Source: DATKBT01 sp035546295
Lineage (GTDB): Bacteria; Acidobacteriota; Thermoanaerobaculia; Multivoradales; Multivoraceae
DNA length: 64,000 bases
Direction: 5' to 3'
Assembly: GCA_035546295.1 (NCBI GenBank)
Contig: DATKBT010000058.1
Coordinates: forward strand, 31,495-95,494
How positions within the stretch are numbered: the stretch's first letter is position 1; every line of letters begins with the position of its first letter. Made by a program: the position numbers and the translations under genes. The notes beneath the pieces were generated by a model that had not been told where the DNA came from, did not search any database, and saw only the letters and a program-made list of their open reading frames with translations. Below are positions 17,756 through 26,299 of this stretch, piece by piece.

Positions 17756-18802
17756 TCAGAAGAGGCTGGGGTTGCGGCTGCGCCGTGGCGGGGTGCGGCC
17801 GAGGTGCTCGTATGCGCGCGGCGTCGCGACGCGGCCGCGCCTGGTGCGCTGGAGGAAGCCCTCCTGGATCAGGAAGGGCTCGTAGAGGTCCTCGAGGGTC
17901 CCCGAGTCCTCGCCGACCGCGGCCGCGATCGCCTTGACCCCGGCGGGGCCTCCCTCGTAGTGGTCGACCAGAGTCGCCAGGATCTTGCGATCGACCTCGT
18001 CGAGCCCGGAACGATCGACCTCGAGGAGGTCGAGCGCGCGCTCGGCAGAGGCGCGGTCGATCGTGGACTTGCCGTCCACCTGGGCGAAGTCGCGGACCCT
18101 GCGCAACAGGCGGTTGGCGATCCGGGGGGTGCCGCGGCTGCGCTCGGCGATCTCGGTGGCCCCGGCGCGATCGACCTCGATGCCGAGCAGGCGCGCGGAG
18201 CGTTCGGCGATGGTTCGCAGCACCTCGGGCTGGTAGAACTCGAGCCGGTTGACGATGCCGAAGCGCGCGCGCAGGGGCGCCGTGATCAAGCCGGCGCGAG
18301 TGGTGGCGCCGACCAGGGTGAACCGAGGCAGATCGATCTTGACGGTGCGCGCCGCCGGCCCCTGGCCGATCACCAGGTCGAGCTGGAAGTCCTCGATGGC
18401 CGGGTAGAGGATCTCTTCGACGGTCGGCCCCAGGCGATGGATCTCGTCGATGAACAGCACCTCGCCCGGCTCCAGATTGGTCAGGATCGCGGCCAAGTCG
18501 CCGGCGCGCTCGAGCACCGGCCCGGACGTCGAGCGCAGCGAGGCGCCCATCTCGCGGGCGATGATGTGGGCGAGGGTGGTCTTGCCCAGGCCCGGGGGTC
18601 CGAACAGCAGCACGTGATCGAGCGCCTCGCCGCGCTCGCGAGCCGCCTGGATGAACACCTTCAGGTTGTCGGTGACCCTGGGTTGCCCCAGGTACTCGTC
18701 GAGCGTCCTCGGGCGCAGCGTGGCCTCGACGCCGACGTCGTCCTCGAGCGCGCTCGCCGAGAGGAGGGTGCGCGCGCCGGGCTCGTGGGGATGCTCGGAC
18801 AC
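17756..18802 (-). CDS. ruvB: Holliday junction branch migration ATPase RuvB
   Basis: RuvB is the hexameric AAA+ motor that drives branch migration of Holliday junctions with RuvA. The 348 residues have the expected order: LRPRTLDEYLGQ, Walker A FGPPGLGKTTLAHIIA, Walker B VLFIDEIHRL, sensor and arginine-finger region (GATTRAGLITAPLRARFGI), and the winged-helix end with RTRRGRVATPRAYEHLG. The GTG at 18802 gives the usual family length. ruvA lies 88 bases upstream on the same strand, so the order is ruvA-ruvB. The resolvase gene ruvC, often in front of ruvA, is not next to it here. Confidence 0.97.
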   Translation of the reverse strand: MSEHPHEPGARTLLSASALEDDVGVEATLRPRTLDEYLGQPRVTDNLKVFIQAARERGEALDHVLLFGPPGLGKTTLAHIIAREMGASLRSTSGPVLERAGDLAAILTNLEPGEVLFIDEIHRLGPTVEEILYPAIEDFQLDLVIGQGPAARTVKIDLPRFTLVGATTRAGLITAPLRARFGIVNRLEFYQPEVLRTIAERSARLLGIEVDRAGATEIAERSRGTPRIANRLLRRVRDFAQVDGKSTIDRASAERALDLLEVDRSGLDEVDRKILATLVDHYEGGPAGVKAIAAAVGEDSGTLEDLYEPFLIQEGFLQRTRRGRVATPRAYEHLGRTPPRRSRNPSLF

Positions 18803-18890
18803 GACGGCGCCAGTCTACTCCCGGAGGCGTTGCGGTCGACGCTGCACCGGGCACCGCACCGCGGTCGGCGGGCGAGCGCCGGCCGCGGTC

Positions 18891-19493
18891 TCACACTCGC
18901 GACAGCCGCCGCAGGCTGAGGCGCAGGAGCTCTCGGAAAGGGGCGTCGGGGCTCTCGCGGCGCACCGCCTCGACCGCCCGCTCGGCGTCCCCGGGGCGAT
19001 AGCCGAGGTTGACCAGCGCCTGCACCAGGTCCTGGTCCTCGCTGGCCGGCGCCGCGGCTGCAGCGGCCGGCTGCGCGCGGGCGAGCTCGGCCGCCACGTC
19101 GCGCAGCTCCACCACCATTCTCTCCGCGGTCTTCTTCCCGACCCCCGGGATGCGGGTGAGCTTGGCGACGTCGCCGGCGGCGAGCGCTTGGAGCACGTCG
19201 GCCGGCGCCATCCCGGAGAGGATCACCTGCGCCAGCCGCGGCCCGATCCCGCTCACCCCGATCAGGCGCAGGAACAGCGTCTTCTCGGCCTCGGTCGAGA
19301 AGCCGAAGAGCTCGATCGCGTCGTCGCGCACGTGGGTGTGCACGAGCAGCTCCGCGATTCCGCCCTCGCCCAGGCGCTCGAGCTCGTAGTAGGTCGAGAG
19401 CGGCACCCGGACCGAGTAGCCGACTCCGGCCACGTCGAGCAGAATGCGCTCGGGAGTGATGCGGCGCAGCACGCCGCGGAGCCAGCCGATCAT
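18891..19493 (-). CDS. ruvA: Holliday junction DNA-binding protein RuvA
   Basis: RuvA binds the four-way junction as a tetramer and loads RuvB. The 200 residues (family about 190-205) begin MIGWLRGVLRRITPERILLDVAGVGY-like OB fold, continue with helix-hairpin-helix motifs (LIGVSGIGPRLAQVIL and LTRIPGVGKKTAERMVVEL), and after an Ala/Pro linker end with the RuvB-contacting domain III (DLVQALVNLGYRPGDAERAV). It starts the ruvA-ruvB pair and lies 78 bases after the stop of the PpiD-like chaperone gene on the same strand. Confidence 0.96.
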   Translation of the reverse strand: MIGWLRGVLRRITPERILLDVAGVGYSVRVPLSTYYELERLGEGGIAELLVHTHVRDDAIELFGFSTEAEKTLFLRLIGVSGIGPRLAQVILSGMAPADVLQALAAGDVAKLTRIPGVGKKTAERMVVELRDVAAELARAQPAAAAAAPASEDQDLVQALVNLGYRPGDAERAVEAVRRESPDAPFRELLRLSLRRLSRV

Positions 19494-19571
19494 CGTCCGG
19501 ACGGGGGGCCGGCGCCGAGCCGAGCTCTCGTCGAGCGGATTTCGCGCTCGGCGACGAACGGCCCTGGCCGA

Positions 19572-21530
19572 TCAGCTCCCCTGCGGCGGCGCCACCTCGA
19601 AGGTCTCGAGGAACTGCCGGCTGAAGTTGATCTCGAGCTCGGCGCGCCGGCGCTCGACCAGGGACTGGAGAAGAGCGCCGACCTTCTCTACGATCAGCTG
19701 CTCGCGGATCGAGTCGGCGGTCTCCTCGAGGGTCGCGGGGTCGAAGTGCTCGCGGGCGGTCACCTCGAAGAGCACCGGTCCAGCGGGAGTCGAGACCGGG
19801 CCGCCGACCTCACCGACCTCGAGCTCCAGCGCCGCCTGGGCGACGGCGGGGGCTCGGCCGAGGCCCGGAATCGCCCCCCCCGCCGTGAAGGCACCGCTCT
19901 CCTGGGGCTCGGGGCCGAGGGCGGCGACCGCCTCCCCGAACGGCGTTCCGCTCTCGATGGCGGCGCGTGCCTGCTCGAGGCGCTCGACGACGAGCTCGGC
20001 GCGCAGCTCGTCGGTCACCGTCTGGCGCACCTCCTGCTCGACGTCGGCCAGCTCGGCGGGGCGGGAGGGAATCACCTCGAGCACGACCGGCACGGCCCAG
20101 CCGGACGCGATGCGCACCGGCTCGCCGGCCTGCTGGGGCTCGAGCGCGAAGGCTGCGTCGGCGAACGGCGTGCCGCGGCCGATCCGCGGGATCGCCTCGT
20201 CGCGGGCGAAGGGCTCTGTGATCTGCAGCTCGACCCCTTCGCGCTCGGCGACCTCGCGCAGGTCCTGCTCGGCGAGCGTGGTCTGCTCGGCGAGCGCCTC
20301 GGCGATGCGACTCGCGCGCGCCTCCGCCTCGAGCCGGGCCCGCTCGTTCTTGAGCCGCACCTCGATCCGATTCGCGACCTCGTCGAAGTCTTGGAGTCCT
20401 CCCTCCTGCCGCGCGACGACCCGAACGAGGTGATAGCCGGTGCGCGGGCCGAGCTGGTTCTCGAAGGGACCGATCAGCTCGCCGGGTCGGCCTGCGAACG
20501 CTTGCTCCTCGAACTGCGGCGTCATCCGCCCGCGGCCGAAGTAGCCGAGGTCGCCGCCGCGCGCGGCGGTGGCCTCGTCCTCGGAGACCTCCTGGGCGAT
20601 CGCCTGGAAGCTCTCGCCGGCTTCCACCCGCCCGCGGATCTCCTCGAGCCGGGCCCGGGCCTCCTCCGCCGTCCGCTCGGCGTTGACGAACAGGAGGATG
20701 TGCTCGGCGCGAACCTGCTCCTCGCGGGTGAACTCCTCGGGGTGCTCGTCGTAGTAGCGGCGCGCCTCCTCGGCCGGGATCTCGAGCGCGGACTCGATGA
20801 CGCTGGGGTTCACGTTCAAGTAGGCCACCCGGCGTCGCTCGGGCATCTGGTAGTCGGTGCGGTGCTCCTCGAAGTAGCTCCGCACCTCCTCTGCGCCCAC
20901 GGCCACCGGTTCCTGGAAGTCCGCCGGGCTCAGGCGAAGCCAGCGGATGCTGGCGCTCTCGGCCTGCTCGCGTGCCTCCCGCCGGATCTCCTCGTCGGAG
21001 ACCCAGACCGTCCCGGCCAGCACGTCGTTGAGCTTCTGGAGCAGGACCTGCTCGCGCATGCTGCGCTCGAAGTCCGCCTCGTCGATCCGGTTGGCGCGCA
21101 GCACCCGACGGTATTCCTCGAAGCCGATGAAGCGTCCCTGGTCGTCCTGGAGCGCCGGCACCTCCAGGATCGCGCGCCGCAGCTCGTCCTCGGTGGGCTC
21201 GAGCCCCATCCGGTCGGCCTCGGCCAGGACGATCTTCTGCGAGATGAGCGTGTTCATCGCCTGCATCGGCACGCCCATCTGCTGCGCGAGCTCCTGCGTG
21301 TAGGCCTCGCCGTACATCTGCTGGAGCCGGTTCTCGAGGCTCCGGTACTGCTGTTCGAACTCGTTGTAGGTGATCGGCTCGCCGGCCACCGTGGCGGCGG
21401 CCGAATACGGCGACGACGCGTCGGTGCCCTGTCCCTGGTAGTCGGCGAAGACCAGGAGCACGAAGACCGCGATCACCACCCAGAGGATCGGAGCGAGTCG
21501 CTTGATGTTCTCGCGGAAGACGTTCAGCAT
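19572..21530 (-). CDS. PpiD/SurA-like membrane-anchored peptidyl-prolyl isomerase
   Basis: A 652-residue periplasmic chaperone anchored by one N-terminal helix (about residues 12-30, LAPILWVVIAVFVLLVFAD). After it come a SurA_N-like chaperone region (residues 45-200, with VAGEPITYNEFEQQYR and TLISQKIVLAEADRMGL), a parvulin (PpiC-type) domain at 270-372 (VRAEHILLFVN, FQAIAQEVSEDEATAARGGDLG, GELIGPFENQLGPRTGYHLVRV, in outline), and a second, more degenerate rotamase-like half at about 440-600. This is the PpiD layout; it helps proteins emerging from SecYEG to fold. GAGG lies 7 bases before the ATG at 21530. It is unusually acidic and rich in Glu. Confidence 0.9.
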   Translation of the reverse strand: MLNVFRENIKRLAPILWVVIAVFVLLVFADYQGQGTDASSPYSAAATVAGEPITYNEFEQQYRSLENRLQQMYGEAYTQELAQQMGVPMQAMNTLISQKIVLAEADRMGLEPTEDELRRAILEVPALQDDQGRFIGFEEYRRVLRANRIDEADFERSMREQVLLQKLNDVLAGTVWVSDEEIRREAREQAESASIRWLRLSPADFQEPVAVGAEEVRSYFEEHRTDYQMPERRRVAYLNVNPSVIESALEIPAEEARRYYDEHPEEFTREEQVRAEHILLFVNAERTAEEARARLEEIRGRVEAGESFQAIAQEVSEDEATAARGGDLGYFGRGRMTPQFEEQAFAGRPGELIGPFENQLGPRTGYHLVRVVARQEGGLQDFDEVANRIEVRLKNERARLEAEARASRIAEALAEQTTLAEQDLREVAEREGVELQITEPFARDEAIPRIGRGTPFADAAFALEPQQAGEPVRIASGWAVPVVLEVIPSRPAELADVEQEVRQTVTDELRAELVVERLEQARAAIESGTPFGEAVAALGPEPQESGAFTAGGAIPGLGRAPAVAQAALELEVGEVGGPVSTPAGPVLFEVTAREHFDPATLEETADSIREQLIVEKVGALLQSLVERRRAELEINFSRQFLETFEVAPPQGS

Positions 21531-21970
21531 GGAGCAACCTCTTGCAGGCCGGACAGGCGGGCCGGAGCACAGCGGAAGAACGGCGGCTGCGGCTCCGGCG
21601 CGTGCGTGTGGGCTCGAAGCCGCGCGGCGCGGCGAGTGCGGCGGGAGCCGCCGAAAGATGACGATGGAGTGTAGCAACTCGGTCGCGACGCGGACAACAA
21701 CGGCGGCACCGGCTGGCAGCCGCCTGGCGGGCCGCCGCCGAGAGCCGCCGCCGACCCTCCGCCGGGAGCGATCCTAGGTCGACTAGGCCAGCAGGAAGTT
21801 CTTGCCTGCCTTCCGGCAGGCGGCGGTCATTGGCCTCGCGCAAGCGCGAGACCAAGGCTCACAAGACGGTCAAAGTTCGATCAAGCCGCTGCGATCGCCC
21901 AGAGAAAGCGGCTGTAGCCTGGTCGACCCAGCCGCGCCCGCTTGCGGGCTTGCGGCGCACGAGTGATCGG

Positions 21971-22044
21971 CTAGCGGGCTCGTGGTATGAGCTCGCCTCG
22001 CTTTCACGGCTCGTTGGGAGTGGTGACCACCACGAGCCCGCTAG
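21971..22044. repeat. 16-bp perfect inverted repeat, spacer 42
   Basis: CTAGCGGGCTCGTGGT at 21971-21986 is mirrored by ACCACGAGCCCGCTAG at 22029-22044. Fifteen of these bases (CCACGAGCCCGCTAG) also occur exactly at 44901-44915, at the end of the zinc-ribbon gene. Confidence 0.8.
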
Positions 22045-22066
22045 ACCTCGATGGAGATCGGCGGCG

Positions 22067-22075
22067 TGTTATATT
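22067..22075 (+). promoter_or_regulatory. Extended -10 promoter of the FecR-domain gene
   Basis: TG-T-TATATT at 22067-22075 fits an extended -10 box; transcription would start near 22082, about 80 bases before the GTG start. The right arm of the 16-bp inverted repeat ends 22 bases before it, where a regulator could act. Confidence 0.5.
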
Positions 22076-22162
22076 TCCCGGTCTTCCATCGGCTGTTCGA
22101 AATCGAGTCGTAGCGCGGGCGCGCGCCGAAAACGACGGCGACCGGGTGAGCAGAAAGCCCTG

Positions 22163-23590
22163 GTGAGCAAGAAAGACAGTCCCTCCATCCCCTTCCAGGT
22201 CGAGTGGTACGGGGTCTCGGTCGACAGCGCGCGGCTGCTGGGTGGAATCGCGCTGACCATGGTCGTCGTGGTCGTCAGCTATTTCGGCTACAAGAGCTGG
22301 AATGCCACGAAGCTCGAGCGGGAGGCGTACGAGTGGGTGTCGCGTCCCGAGGCTCTGCTCAGACAGCTGCGCGAGCGCAACGAGCTGGCCGTGCGCCTCG
22401 AGCTGAACGCGGCCGGCGAGCTGCTCCAGCAAGCCCGTGAGGCGCTCGGAGAGCGGGACTTCCGCTCGGCGATCGGCCTCGGGCGGTCGTCCCACGATCA
22501 GCTCGAGGCGATCCGGGACCGCGGGCGACTCGGCGGCAGCATCGCCTGGTTCCTCAGCGTGCAGGGGGACGTTCAGTATCGCCGGGGGGAGACCGGGGAC
22601 TTCTTGCGCGCGCAGGCGCGCCATGAGCTGCACGAGGGCGACTACGTGAGCTCGGGCAGCAGGTCGTCCGCCGAGATCCACTTCCGCGAGGAGGAGACGG
22701 TCTTCACGCTGCGTCCGAACTCGCTGATCAAGCTGACCCGCGAGCAGGCGGCCGAGGGACGCACCCTCGGCTTCATGGAGTACGGCTGGGTCGCCGTCGA
22801 CACCTCGCGCACGCCGACCGAGGTCGAGACGCCCCACTCCCGGCTGCGCGCGGGCGAGAACTCCCTAGTGTCGATCGCGGTCGAGGAGGGATCGGAGCGC
22901 TCCACCGTGCGCGTCAGCCAGGGCACAGCCGAGCTGGAGAATCTGCAGACAGGCGAGAAGCGCGAGCTGGGCGAGCGCCAGCAGGTCTCGCAGAACGGCG
23001 ACCGGCTCGGCGCCACCCTGCCCCTGCCGCCCGCGCCGCAGCTGGTGGGGCCGGCCGACGACCATGCGGTCAACATCGATTCCACGGATCGCGTCAAGCT
23101 CACCTGGAACCCCGTCAACGGCGCGATCCGCTACGCCCTGCAGGTGTCGCGCAGCCGGCTGTTCGGCGAGAACGTGGTCGACACCACCGATCGAATCGGA
23201 ACCTCCGCCACCCTCGGCCTGCGGGAGGAGGGTCGCTACATGTGGCGGGTGGCCGCCTACGACCGCAACGGCTCGATGGGACCGTGGAGCGAGATCCGGA
23301 AGTTCCGCGTCGCCTCCTACCGCAACCTCGCCCTCGAGGAGGACACCGACCCGCCGACTCTCGACGTCGAGATCCTGCTCACCGGCAACATCGCGCTGAT
23401 CACGGGCAGCACCGAGCCCGGCGCCCGGCTCGAGATCAACGGCGTGGAGGCGGTGGTCGCGGCCGACGGCACCTTCACGGCGACCCGCACCCTCTTCGGA
23501 GAGGGCCGGGTTCCGATCGAGTTCGTGGCGGTCGATCGCGCCGGCAACCGGACCACCGACCGGCGCTACGCTTTCCTCGACGAGAGGTAG
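22163..23590 (+). CDS. FecR-domain, single-pass membrane protein
   Basis: A 475-residue protein with a short basic N-terminus, one membrane helix at about 21-45 (LLGGIALTMVVVVVSYFGY), a helical stretch, and then an extracytoplasmic part. Residues about 125-275 have the FecR pattern (SIAWFLSVQGDVQYRR, HELHEGDYVSSGSRSSAEIHF, and a later run on repeated beta strands ending QVSQNG). Residues 300-385 resemble a fibronectin type III-like fold with WNPVNGAIRYALQVS and MWRVAAYDRNGSMGPWSE, and 400-475 a bacterial Ig-like repeat (ITGSTEPGARLEINGVEAVV). No sigma factor or TonB gene is adjacent, so it is not a classic FecIR pair; a structural envelope or peptidoglycan-linked role is only inference. The GTG start lacks a strong ribosome site. 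Confidence 0.75.
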   Translation: MSKKDSPSIPFQVEWYGVSVDSARLLGGIALTMVVVVVSYFGYKSWNATKLEREAYEWVSRPEALLRQLRERNELAVRLELNAAGELLQQAREALGERDFRSAIGLGRSSHDQLEAIRDRGRLGGSIAWFLSVQGDVQYRRGETGDFLRAQARHELHEGDYVSSGSRSSAEIHFREEETVFTLRPNSLIKLTREQAAEGRTLGFMEYGWVAVDTSRTPTEVETPHSRLRAGENSLVSIAVEEGSERSTVRVSQGTAELENLQTGEKRELGERQQVSQNGDRLGATLPLPPAPQLVGPADDHAVNIDSTDRVKLTWNPVNGAIRYALQVSRSRLFGENVVDTTDRIGTSATLGLREEGRYMWRVAAYDRNGSMGPWSEIRKFRVASYRNLALEEDTDPPTLDVEILLTGNIALITGSTEPGARLEINGVEAVVAADGTFTATRTLFGEGRVPIEFVAVDRAGNRTTDRRYAFLDER

Positions 23591-23696
23591 GAGCCGCTTG
23601 CGAGGGGGCGCCCCGCCGGCTCTCCCGTGCTCGAGGCCGAGCGCTCGCGCGCCCCGCGCCCGCCCGGCGCCGGGGCGCCTCGGGGCCCGCGATCCG

Positions 23697-23705
23697 TGGT
23701 ACAAA
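23697..23705 (+). promoter_or_regulatory. Possible extended -10 before mreB
   Basis: TG-G-TACAAA at 23697-23705 in the 206-base gap before mreB resembles an extended -10 box. No -35 is evident; weak call. Confidence 0.3.
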
Positions 23706-23796
23706 TCGCCTGCATTCTTGCGCGTGTGGATAGATACCAGGACGTGCACAGCGTGTCGTTTCGAGCTTCGACGCGCTCCTTTGACGTGGGCCAGCG

Positions 23797-24819
23797 ATGA
23801 GACGACTGTTCAACTGGTTCTCGAACGATCTCGCCATCGATCTCGGGACCGCCAACACCCTGGTGTTCACACGCGCCGGCGGGATCGTCGTGCGCGAGCC
23901 GTCGATGGTGGTGATCAACAAGCTGACCAACCGCATCGAGGCGGTCGGCCAGCAGGCGAAGGAGATGCTGGGCCGCACCCCCGGCAACGTCGTCGCCGTG
24001 CGTCCGATGAAGGACGGGGTGATCGCGGACTTCGAGGTCACCGAGCAGATGCTCAAGTACTTCATCAAGCAGGCGCACGGCGGCCGCCGCTTTCCCGCGC
24101 GCCCGCGGATCGTCATCGGGGTGCCGTCGGAGATCACGCCGGTCGAGAAGCGTGCGGTCAAGGAGTCCGCGATGAGCGCCGGCGCTTCGGAGGTCTTCCT
24201 CGTCGAACAGGCGATGATGGCCGCGATCGGCGCTGGCCTGCCGATCACCGAGCCGTCCGGCAACATGGTCGTCGACATCGGCGGGGGGACCACCGATGTC
24301 GCCGTGATCTCGCTGTCGGGCAGCGTCTACAGCAAGAGCGTCCGGGTCGCCGGCAACGAGATGGACTCGGCGATCATCCAGTACCACAAGCGCAAGTACA
24401 ACCTGCTGATCGGCGAACGAACCGCCGAGCAGATCAAGATCCAGATCGGCTCCGCCTACCGGCTCAAGGAGGAGCTGACGATGGAGATCAAGGGACGCGA
24501 CCTGGTGGAGGGGATTCCGCGCGAGCAGATCGTGACCGACACCGAGATCCGGGAGGCGCTCGCCGAGCCGGTCTCGACCATCGTCGAAGCCGTCAGGATG
24601 GCGCTCGAACGCACCCCCCCGGAGCTCTCCGCCGACATCATGGACAAGGGGATCGTCCTCTCGGGTGGGGGCGCGCTGCTGCGTTCTCTCGACCAGCGCC
24701 TCCGCGACGAGACCGGTCTGCCGGTCGTGCCTGCCGAGGACCCGCTGGCCTCCGTGGTGCTGGGCACCGGCCGTCTGCTCGGCGACATCGACTTGTTGCG
24801 CAAGGTCCAGCTGCGATAG
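23797..24819 (+). CDS. mreB: Rod shape-determining actin-like protein MreB
   Basis: MreB forms membrane-bound filaments that guide the elongation machinery. The 340 residues show the actin-fold motifs in order: an N-terminal amphipathic RRLFNWFSN, phosphate 1 DLAIDLGTANTLV, connect 1, phosphate 2 MVVDIGGGTTDVAVISL, the TAEQIKIQIGSA helix, and the adenosine motif GIVLSGGGALLRSLDQ. It is the first gene of a long block for cell elongation: mreC begins 55 bases downstream and then mreD, PBP2 and RodA. A 206-base gap before it probably carries the promoter. Confidence 0.98.
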   Translation: MRRLFNWFSNDLAIDLGTANTLVFTRAGGIVVREPSMVVINKLTNRIEAVGQQAKEMLGRTPGNVVAVRPMKDGVIADFEVTEQMLKYFIKQAHGGRRFPARPRIVIGVPSEITPVEKRAVKESAMSAGASEVFLVEQAMMAAIGAGLPITEPSGNMVVDIGGGTTDVAVISLSGSVYSKSVRVAGNEMDSAIIQYHKRKYNLLIGERTAEQIKIQIGSAYRLKEELTMEIKGRDLVEGIPREQIVTDTEIREALAEPVSTIVEAVRMALERTPPELSADIMDKGIVLSGGGALLRSLDQRLRDETGLPVVPAEDPLASVVLGTGRLLGDIDLLRKVQLR

Positions 24820-24874
24820 GAGCGGGCGTGAACGGCCCCCAGGTCCAAACGCGGCGCCGGCGCGGTCGTAGAGG

Positions 24875-25744
24875 ATGGGGGGCGGAGTGAGCGGCCGCGC
24901 CGTCTGGGGGTTGCTGGTCGCGCTGCTGCTCGGCCACCTCATCCTGGCCGCCCTCCAGGTCCCGGATCGCCGGGCCGAGGGGAGCCTGTTGGAGGGCGTC
25001 TCGCTGCGCGCGATCGCGCCGGTGGCCCGCACTCTCGCCGGCGGCCGCTCCCTCGGCCGGCGGGCGAGCGTGGCGCTCTCCGACCGGCGCAGCCTGCGTG
25101 CCCAGAACCGCCGGCTCGAGGCGGAGGTCGAGCGACTGCGCAAACAGGCGCTGTCGCAGCGCGACGTCGAGCGCGAGCTCGAGCGGCTGCGCGCGGCAGT
25201 GAGCTACGAGCCTCCTGCCGGCCAGCCGATCGTGCTCGCCGACGTCGTCTTCATCAACCACCGCTCCTGGCTCCGGACCCTGATCCTCCACGCCGGAGGC
25301 TCCGCGCCCGACGGAGCGCTGGCGCCCAACGCGCCGGTGGTGAGCTACGAGGGGCTGGTGGGGCGCGTGCTGCGCAGCGCCGGCGGCTACGCGCGGGTCC
25401 AGCTGGTCACCGATCGCGCCGCCAGCGTCGGTGCGATGATCGAGCGCACTCGCCGCCAGGGCATCGCCCGGGGCGCGCCGGACGGCGGGCTGGTGCTCGA
25501 TTACCTGCCGCTCCAGTCGGACGTGCGTCCCGGAGATCGCGTGGTGACCGCCGGTATCGACGGAATCTACCCGCGTGGCCTCGCGATCGGTACGGTGGTC
25601 TCGGTGCACCCGGGCGACGAGCTCTTCCACCAGATCGAGCTCAGTCCCGCCGTCGACTTCGGCAGCCTCGACCAGGTCTTCGTGCTGCACCCCCTCGACG
25701 TGCCGGCGGAGCTTCTGGAGGACGACGGTGAGACGGGCGGTTAG
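24875..25744 (+). CDS. mreC: Rod shape-determining protein MreC
   Basis: MreC links MreB filaments to the periplasmic synthases. The 289-residue protein has a short cytoplasmic start, one membrane helix at about 9-27 (WGLLVALLLGHLILAALQV), a coiled coil at about 72-110 (LRAQNRRLEAEVERLRKQ), and the two-barrel periplasmic part with NHRSWLRTLILHAGGS, GLVGRVLRSAGGYARVQLVTD and GDRVVTAGIDGIYPRGLAIG, all typical. An ATG at 24875 and a GTG at 24887 are both possible starts; GAGG is right next to the ATG, so the GTG may be used. The end overlaps mreD by 17 bases. Confidence 0.95.
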   Translation: MGGGVSGRAVWGLLVALLLGHLILAALQVPDRRAEGSLLEGVSLRAIAPVARTLAGGRSLGRRASVALSDRRSLRAQNRRLEAEVERLRKQALSQRDVERELERLRAAVSYEPPAGQPIVLADVVFINHRSWLRTLILHAGGSAPDGALAPNAPVVSYEGLVGRVLRSAGGYARVQLVTDRAASVGAMIERTRRQGIARGAPDGGLVLDYLPLQSDVRPGDRVVTAGIDGIYPRGLAIGTVVSVHPGDELFHQIELSPAVDFGSLDQVFVLHPLDVPAELLEDDGETGG

Positions 25745-26249
25745 CTTCCTCGTCGGGCTGGTGCTGGCGTTTCTCGGCAACCTGCTGCTGCTTCGCCTGT
25801 CCCCCGACTCGTCCCGCTGGATCGATCTCTTCGCGGTGGTGATCGTGCTCAACGCGCTGGGAAGCGGCCCGGCCGGCGCCATGATCGGCGGCAGCCTGGC
25901 GGGCCTCGCCGAGGATGCCGTCGCCGGTCTCGTCTACGGCCTCCACGGCTTCGCCGGCACGGTGATCGGCTTCCTCGTCCAGCAGGGATCCCGCCTGTTG
26001 ACCGTCCAGCACGGAGTCATGGTGGCGGGAATCGCGGCACTCGCCGTGCTCGGACAGGAGGTGGTGATCGCAGCTCTGGTCCGCGTGCTGCTGGCCGAAT
26101 CGCAGACGCCGGAGCCTCTCTGGGTCGGGCTGAAGGCCGCCAACAGCGGTGTCCTCGCCGGCGTGGTGTTCGCTGCGAGCCGGCGCTCGGCGGGACGGTT
26201 CGCCCTGTGGCGGCGCAGCCGCCGCTCGCGCGTGAGGATCGACGGCTGA
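25728..26249 (+). CDS. mreD: Rod shape-determining protein MreD
   Basis: MreD is the small integral membrane partner of MreC. This 173-residue protein has five or so hydrophobic segments (AVSFLVGLVLAFLGNLLLL, WIDLFAVVIVLNALG, GAMIGGSLAGLAEDAVAG with the family Gly/Asp motif, and two more), plus a basic C-terminus. The GTG at 25728 has GGAGG 7 bases upstream and overlaps the mreC reading frame, pointing to coupled translation. Sequence conservation in MreD is low, so identity rests on length, hydrophobic pattern, the GLAED motif and position between mreC and the PBP2 gene. Confidence 0.9.
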   Translation: MRRAVSFLVGLVLAFLGNLLLLRLSPDSSRWIDLFAVVIVLNALGSGPAGAMIGGSLAGLAEDAVAGLVYGLHGFAGTVIGFLVQQGSRLLTVQHGVMVAGIAALAVLGQEVVIAALVRVLLAESQTPEPLWVGLKAANSGVLAGVVFAASRRSAGRFALWRRSRRSRVRIDG

Positions 26250-26286
26250 GCATCCCTGTGTCCCAAGGAATGCCGTCGTCTGCTGG

Positions 26287-26299
26287 TATCCTGAGCTCG
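26287..26299 (+). promoter_or_regulatory. Possible -10 box 6 bases before the PBP2 start
   Basis: TATCCT at 26287-26292 ends 6 bases before the GTG at 26299, with no Shine-Dalgarno in between. The layout copies that of the nucleoside kinase gene at 10917-10929 and would give a leaderless transcript. Confidence 0.35.

Larger units (their letters stand above)
21531..22162. other. 632-base divergent region rich in hairpins
   Basis: No supported gene. Contents: hairpin GCCTGCC-TTCC-GGCAGGC at 21804-21821; hairpin at 21830-21855 (TTGG/CCAA plus CTCGCG/CGCGAG with one mismatch, loop CAAG); a perfect 16-bp inverted repeat at 21971-21986 and 22029-22044; and an extended -10 at 22067-22075. A structured small RNA in the part around 21780-21960 is possible but I recognise no known RNA family. 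The frame upstream of 22163 stays open to 21830 but is not protein-like. Confidence 0.55.

Noticed and set aside
18651..21674. Reading frame of about 1000 codons opposite ruvA and the PpiD-like gene
   Set aside because: Mirror of two well-supported genes in GC-rich DNA; Leu/Arg/Gly/His-rich without family motifs.
21830..22162. Upstream extension of the FecR-domain gene
   Set aside because: It would read through two hairpins, an inverted repeat and an extended -10 box; no protein-like pattern.
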